A DNA stretch of 6,650 bases from Chloroflexota bacterium (GTDB lineage Bacteria; Chloroflexota; Dehalococcoidia; Dehalococcoidales; RBG-16-60-22): positions 1 to 6,650 of the forward strand of contig JACZSH010000080.1 in the NCBI GenBank assembly GCA_022574315.1, in the 5' to 3' direction. Position numbers and translations under genes: made by a program. The stretch's first letter is position 1. Every line of letters begins with the position of its first letter. The notes under the pieces were generated by a model, which worked only from the letters and a program-made list of their open reading frames with translations, was not told the origin of the DNA and did not search any database. This document shows, one piece after another, positions 5,431 to 6,650 of this stretch.

Positions 5431-5649
5431 CTAGGTCAGCACGAGCGAAATCAGGGCCACGGTGATAAAGATGACCGCCAGGGCGATAGTCATCTGAAAC
5501 ATGGTCTTTTCCAGACCTCTCCGGGTACGGTAGACGGAATCCGCCTGGCCGAAGATACCCCCCAGCCCTCCGCCGCGCACCTGCAGCAGGATAATCAGTA
5601 CCAGCGTCACCGCCAGTACTATCTGCGCTATGTTTAAATAGACTTCCAT
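5431..5649 (-). CDS. secG: Preprotein translocase subunit SecG
   Basis: Small membrane subunit of the SecYEG translocon that assists protein export. The 72 residues form two hydrophobic helices (about 5-23 and 51-71) joined by the conserved loop LLQVRGGGLGGIFGQ (21-35), the SecG signature, followed by RTRRGLEK before the second helix. Length and topology are normal for the family. The ATG at 5649 is preceded by a purine-rich AGGAAAGGAAAA Shine-Dalgarno region. It starts 22 bases after the gatB stop and ends just before the SAM hydrolase, so it should share their transcript. Confidence 0.94.
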   Translation of the reverse strand: MEVYLNIAQIVLAVTLVLIILLQVRGGGLGGIFGQADSVYRTRRGLEKTMFQMTIALAVIFITVALISLVLT

Positions 5650-5671
5650 TTTTCCTTTCCTCTGCCGTTTT

Positions 5672-6650
5672 TCAGCCTTCCCCCAGCTTTTTCTTCAGTA
5701 TTTCACTCACCAGGGCCGGGTTGGCGCGCCCTTTGGTCGCCCTCATTACCTGTCCCACCAGGAATTTGAGCGCCGGCTCCTTGCCTGCCTTGAAATCGGC
5801 CACCGGCCGGGCGTTAGATTTTATCACTTCGCCGACCGTTTCTTCAAGTTGCCGGCGGTCGCTTATCTGTCCCAGCCCCTTCTCGCCGATTATCTCGTCG
5901 GCACCCTTGCCCGTTTTGAACATTTCTTCAAGTACGGATTTAGCTGTAGGAGCATTAATCAAGCCATTATGTTCAACTAAAATCAGCTCGGAAAGGCGCT
6001 CGGGGCTAACTCTCTCCTTGAACTTACTTATATCTATGTTTTCCACATTCATGATGTGACTGACCTCGCCCAGGAGCCAGTTGCTGACCTCTTTGGCGGC
6101 CTTAGCCGGCGGCAACTGCCGGTACTGCTCGGTCCGGGCGCTTTGTTCAAAGTAGTCCGCCATCGCCCGGGAGCCGGTGAGCAGGTTGGCATCATAGCGG
6201 GGCAGGCCGTACTCGGCGAGGAAGCGGTCACGCCGCGCCTCGGGCAGCTCCGGCAGCCGGGCTCTGATCTCCTCCACCCACTCCCGACTTATGCTTAGCG
6301 GCGGCAGGTCCGGTTCCGGGAAATAGCGGTAGTCGTGGGCGTACTCCTTGCTGCGCTGGGAGACCGTTTTACCGGTCGCCTCCACCCATCCCCGCGTCTC
6401 CTGGACCAGCCTTTTCCCTTCCTCGACTGCCTTCCGCTGCCGTTTGGCTTCGTATTCCAGCGCCTGGTAGACCGCCCGGAAGCTGTTCATGTTCTTGACC
6501 TCTACCTTGGCCAGGGTCTCCCGGCTGCCCTCGGGGCGGAGGCTGATGTTGGCGTCACAGCGGAAGCTGCCTTCTTCCATGTTTCCGGTGGAGACGCCCA
6601 GGTATTGCAGGATAGCGCGCAGCTTTATCAGGTACTGCCGGGCTTCCTCC
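5672..6650 (-). CDS. gatB: Asp-tRNA(Asn)/Glu-tRNA(Gln) amidotransferase subunit B, C-terminal part (5' end outside window)
   Basis: Subunit of the GatCAB complex, which turns misacylated Glu-tRNA(Gln) or Asp-tRNA(Asn) into Gln-tRNA(Gln) or Asn-tRNA(Asn). Bacteria using it usually lack GlnRS and/or AsnRS. About 325 residues are visible, roughly the last two thirds of a usual 480. They begin in the cradle domain (LQYLGVSTGNMEEGSFRCD, then VEVKNMNSFRAV and ETRGW). The strongly conserved RSKEYAHDYRYFPEPDLPPL follows at visible residues 99-118. Next comes the helical domain (YDANLLTGSRAMADYFE), and the chain ends in the YqeY-like tRNA-binding tail (FKAGKEPALKFLVGQVM...ANPALVSEIL). The ATG at 6580 is internal because the same frame and homology continue to the window edge. 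It is the first visible gene of the gatB-secG-SAM hydrolase operon; its promoter is outside. Confidence 0.96.
   Translation of the reverse strand, partial: EEARQYLIKLRAILQYLGVSTGNMEEGSFRCDANISLRPEGSRETLAKVEVKNMNSFRAVYQALEYEAKRQRKAVEEGKRLVQETRGWVEATGKTVSQRSKEYAHDYRYFPEPDLPPLSISREWVEEIRARLPELPEARRDRFLAEYGLPRYDANLLTGSRAMADYFEQSARTEQYRQLPPAKAAKEVSNWLLGEVSHIMNVENIDISKFKERVSPERLSELILVEHNGLINAPTAKSVLEEMFKTGKGADEIIGEKGLGQISDRRQLEETVGEVIKSNARPVADFKAGKEPALKFLVGQVMRATKGRANPALVSEILKKKLGEG

Noticed and set aside
4960..5637. 225-codon plus-strand open frame
   Set aside because: Antisense to the SAM hydrolase and secG, both well supported; a shadow of GC-rich codon usage.

Overview
The window reads as bacterial core-genome sequence with compact gene spacing, moderately high GC and Shine-Dalgarno starts. 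A GatB/SecG/SAM-hydrolase cluster, a two-gene menaquinone cluster, a tiny DUF5679-type zinc ribbon and a dispersed TGTCATTGCGAG...GAAGCAATCT palindrome together suggest Chloroflexota, perhaps a Dehalococcoidia lineage. That placement is inference; no taxonomic marker here is decisive. I see no phage, CRISPR, transposase, rRNA or tRNA.

Layout: (1) Positions 1-609 (+) hold the C-terminal 202 residues of cysteinyl-tRNA synthetase. (2) Positions 610-1095 are a gene-free gap of 486 bases. It contains an imperfect palindromic repeat element (666-751), two near-identical 27-28-base repeats (897-961), and a structured leader just before the next gene that resembles part of a cobalamin riboswitch core. 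(3) Positions 1096-2385 (+) encode a HemN/HemW-like radical SAM protein with an internal 36-base tandem duplication. (4) Converging on it with a 9-base gap is a minus-strand pair transcribed menA (4034-3129) then menG/ubiE (3126-2395). These are the prenylation and methylation steps that finish menaquinone. (5) The 4035-4557 spacer contains, in minus-strand order, a good sigma-70-like promoter with a palindrome in its spacer, a 47-residue four-cysteine zinc ribbon gene, about 180 bases of unassigned 3' sequence, a strong intrinsic terminator, and a candidate menA promoter directly behind it. (6) Positions 6650-4558 (-) hold a probable operon gatB (C-terminal part) - secG - SAM hydrolase (DUF62 family), with gaps of 22 and 27 bases.

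Functionally the window combines translation (CysRS, GatB), protein export (SecG), SAM turnover (hydrolase), SAM-dependent chemistry (radical SAM protein, MenG) and respiratory quinone synthesis (MenA, MenG). I do not see a complete new multi-gene system. The items most worth a second look are the riboswitch-like leader, the tandem duplication in the radical SAM protein, the palindrome within the zinc-ribbon promoter, and the zinc-ribbon gene itself.
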